From Fibrobacter succinogenes (GTDB lineage: Bacteria; Fibrobacterota; Fibrobacteria; Fibrobacterales; Fibrobacteraceae), in NCBI GenBank assembly GCA_902756345.1, contig CACVQR010000002.1:1-64000 (forward strand): DNA of 64,000 nt. Direction: 5' to 3'. The notes under the pieces are model-generated. The model worked only from the letters and a program-made list of their open reading frames with translations. It was not told the DNA's origin and ran no database searches. A program made the position numbers and the translations under genes. Shown here in pieces: positions 63,046 to 64,000 of the stretch. Numbering within the stretch: position 1 is the stretch's first letter; every line of letters starts with the position of its first letter.

Positions 63046-64000
63046 TTAGTACTCCCTGTTCGGGAACGGTCCCGTAATCACCCGGTAGCTGGACATGTTC
63101 TCGATGTACCAGTGGACATCGGAGACCTTGTTGCGGGCGTTGTCTTCGCCCAGGAATTCAATTTTGCACCTGCCGAAACAGCGGGTGTGGAACGACAGCA
63201 CCGGATTGGAATAGGTGGGCTGAATCGTGTCGAAATCCACAATGACCGAAAGCCTAGATTCGTTGATGCCGGAGCCGTCGTCAAAAAGCAGGAATTCGAC
63301 ATCTTCGGCGGCGCCGATGGTGTCGTGGTAAGAGGAAATTTGCGGCGCGACGTTGTCCTTGAGCACAATGGTGTCAGTCGTGAGTACGGTGTAGGCGGGC
63401 ACGTCTACGATAAGGCTTTCGCTCGCATATTCCCTGCGGTAAGTTTCTTTCACTAGAACCTTGAGCCCAAGCTGCGGCTTGACCTTGGCGACCAGCGTGT
63501 TCGAAATCCGGTCGCCCGTGAGTGTTTCGAGCGTGTCGCCGTTGTTGGCGATCAAGTAGGCGACCGTCTGCAAAATGGAATTGTCGCGGTAGCGGTCGTA
63601 AACCAGCGGAATCTTGATGGTCGAAGTCTCGTTCAGAATCTTTGTCGAGAAATGGAAAATCTCGGTGGAGTCGCGGTACTGGCGTCCGCTTACGCTGGTA
63701 ACCAGCATCTTGGTGCCCCAATACAGCGTGAAGGAACTGTCGTTCAGGTCAATAGCTTTCTGGGCGACGGAGTCGAAATCTTCGACGAGAGAACCCATCA
63801 AGGTCCCTTCGGAATTGCAGTCGATGGCTCCGAGCGGAGAAATCCAAACGGAATCCGGATCGTAAGACAGGTAAACTTCGCAGCGGGAAGTTTCCCACGG
63901 GTCGATTCCCGAAACCGTCCAGCGGAGTGGTAAGGATTGGTCGTCGGTAGGTTCGGCCTGGTTGTAGCCATTGTACGGGAAATCCAGGGAAATGGAGTTG
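63046..64000 (-). CDS. hypothetical envelope protein, 5' end beyond the window
   Basis: The minus-strand frame stays open to the window edge (about 318 codons visible), with the start outside. The visible part has repeated Ig-like strands: ISLDFPYNGYNQAEPTDDQS at the edge, RCEVYLSYDPDSVWISPLGA, TSTIKIPLVYDRYRDNSILQ, and DNVAPQISSYHDTIGAAEDV, a typical Ig-like module opening, followed by FDDGSGINESRLSVIVDFDT. It ends in VHWYIENMSSYRVITGPFPN, then REY. It looks like an exported surface or lipoprotein with several Ig-like domains. The stop TAA is directly followed by the ATG of the PEGA-like gene, so it heads or continues the operon. Confidence 0.7.
   Translation of the reverse strand, partial: NSISLDFPYNGYNQAEPTDDQSLPLRWTVSGIDPWETSRCEVYLSYDPDSVWISPLGAIDCNSEGTLMGSLVEDFDSVAQKAIDLNDSSFTLYWGTKMLVTSVSGRQYRDSTEIFHFSTKILNETSTIKIPLVYDRYRDNSILQTVAYLIANNGDTLETLTGDRISNTLVAKVKPQLGLKVLVKETYRREYASESLIVDVPAYTVLTTDTIVLKDNVAPQISSYHDTIGAAEDVEFLLFDDGSGINESRLSVIVDFDTIQPTYSNPVLSFHTRCFGRCKIEFLGEDNARNKVSDVHWYIENMSSYRVITGPFPNREY

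Overview
The window looks like a chromosome segment of a Fibrobacter species (phylum Fibrobacterota, fibre-degrading gut bacteria). Reasons: three GH9 cellulases, two of them giant; a pectin and arabinan degradation set; secreted enzymes ending in short basic or type-IX-like C-terminal tails; a TIGR02147-type protein, a family found mainly in Fibrobacter; and lipoproteins with an FWAC lipobox and Ser-rich linkers. No tRNA, rRNA, CRISPR array or intact mobile element was found.

Layout. 1-8.1 kb is an AT-rich accessory, defence-like region: a broken IS256-type transposase, the tail of an FRG-domain gene, a 1505-aa Mrr-nuclease/STAND NTPase resembling Avs4 antiphage sensors, a DUF3800 gene with its own promoter and a structured, terminator-bearing leader RNA between two copies of a structured repeat, and an AlbA_2/HATPase regulator with a 12-bp in-frame repeat. 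8.1-8.6 kb is a decayed GH3 beta-glucosidase, followed by monomeric isocitrate dehydrogenase. 11-18 kb carries pectate lyase (PL10), pectin methylesterase (CE8), an unknown gene and an M16 protease. 18-20.5 kb has a CDF metal transporter divergent from an efflux adaptor. 20.5-28.5 kb is the lipid block yceD-rpmF-plsX-[GH9]-fabD-fabG-acpP-rnc; rpmF has a broken frame, and a GH9 gene lies between plsX and fabD. 28.5-32.5 kb has a TIGR02147 gene plus lipoprotein, divergent from a GH54 arabinofuranosidase. 32.6-36.5 kb has class I fumarase, an Ala/Pro-rich membrane protein and an AAA/DUF4143 ATPase. 36.9-56.5 kb is one long plus-strand series: two giant GH9 cellulases, a histidine kinase, a lone receiver, an NtrC-like activator with a pseudo-receiver, dnaB and mlaE-mlaF. 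56.6-64 kb holds a lipoprotein, a DedA protein and envelope-type genes, including a three-gene operon cut by the window end.

How the genes fit together. Pectin, arabinan and cellulose enzymes would be exported, probably by type IX secretion for those with tails. The kinase/receiver/activator set that starts one base after a giant cellulase suggests linked control of cell-surface cellulolysis. Between genes there are two families of 7-bp repeat arrays, often with an inverted left arm, and a dispersed palindromic element with TGTCTTCCCG-type ends. Several genes have a -10-like hexamer only 7-9 bp before the start codon, which suggests leaderless or nearly leaderless transcripts.
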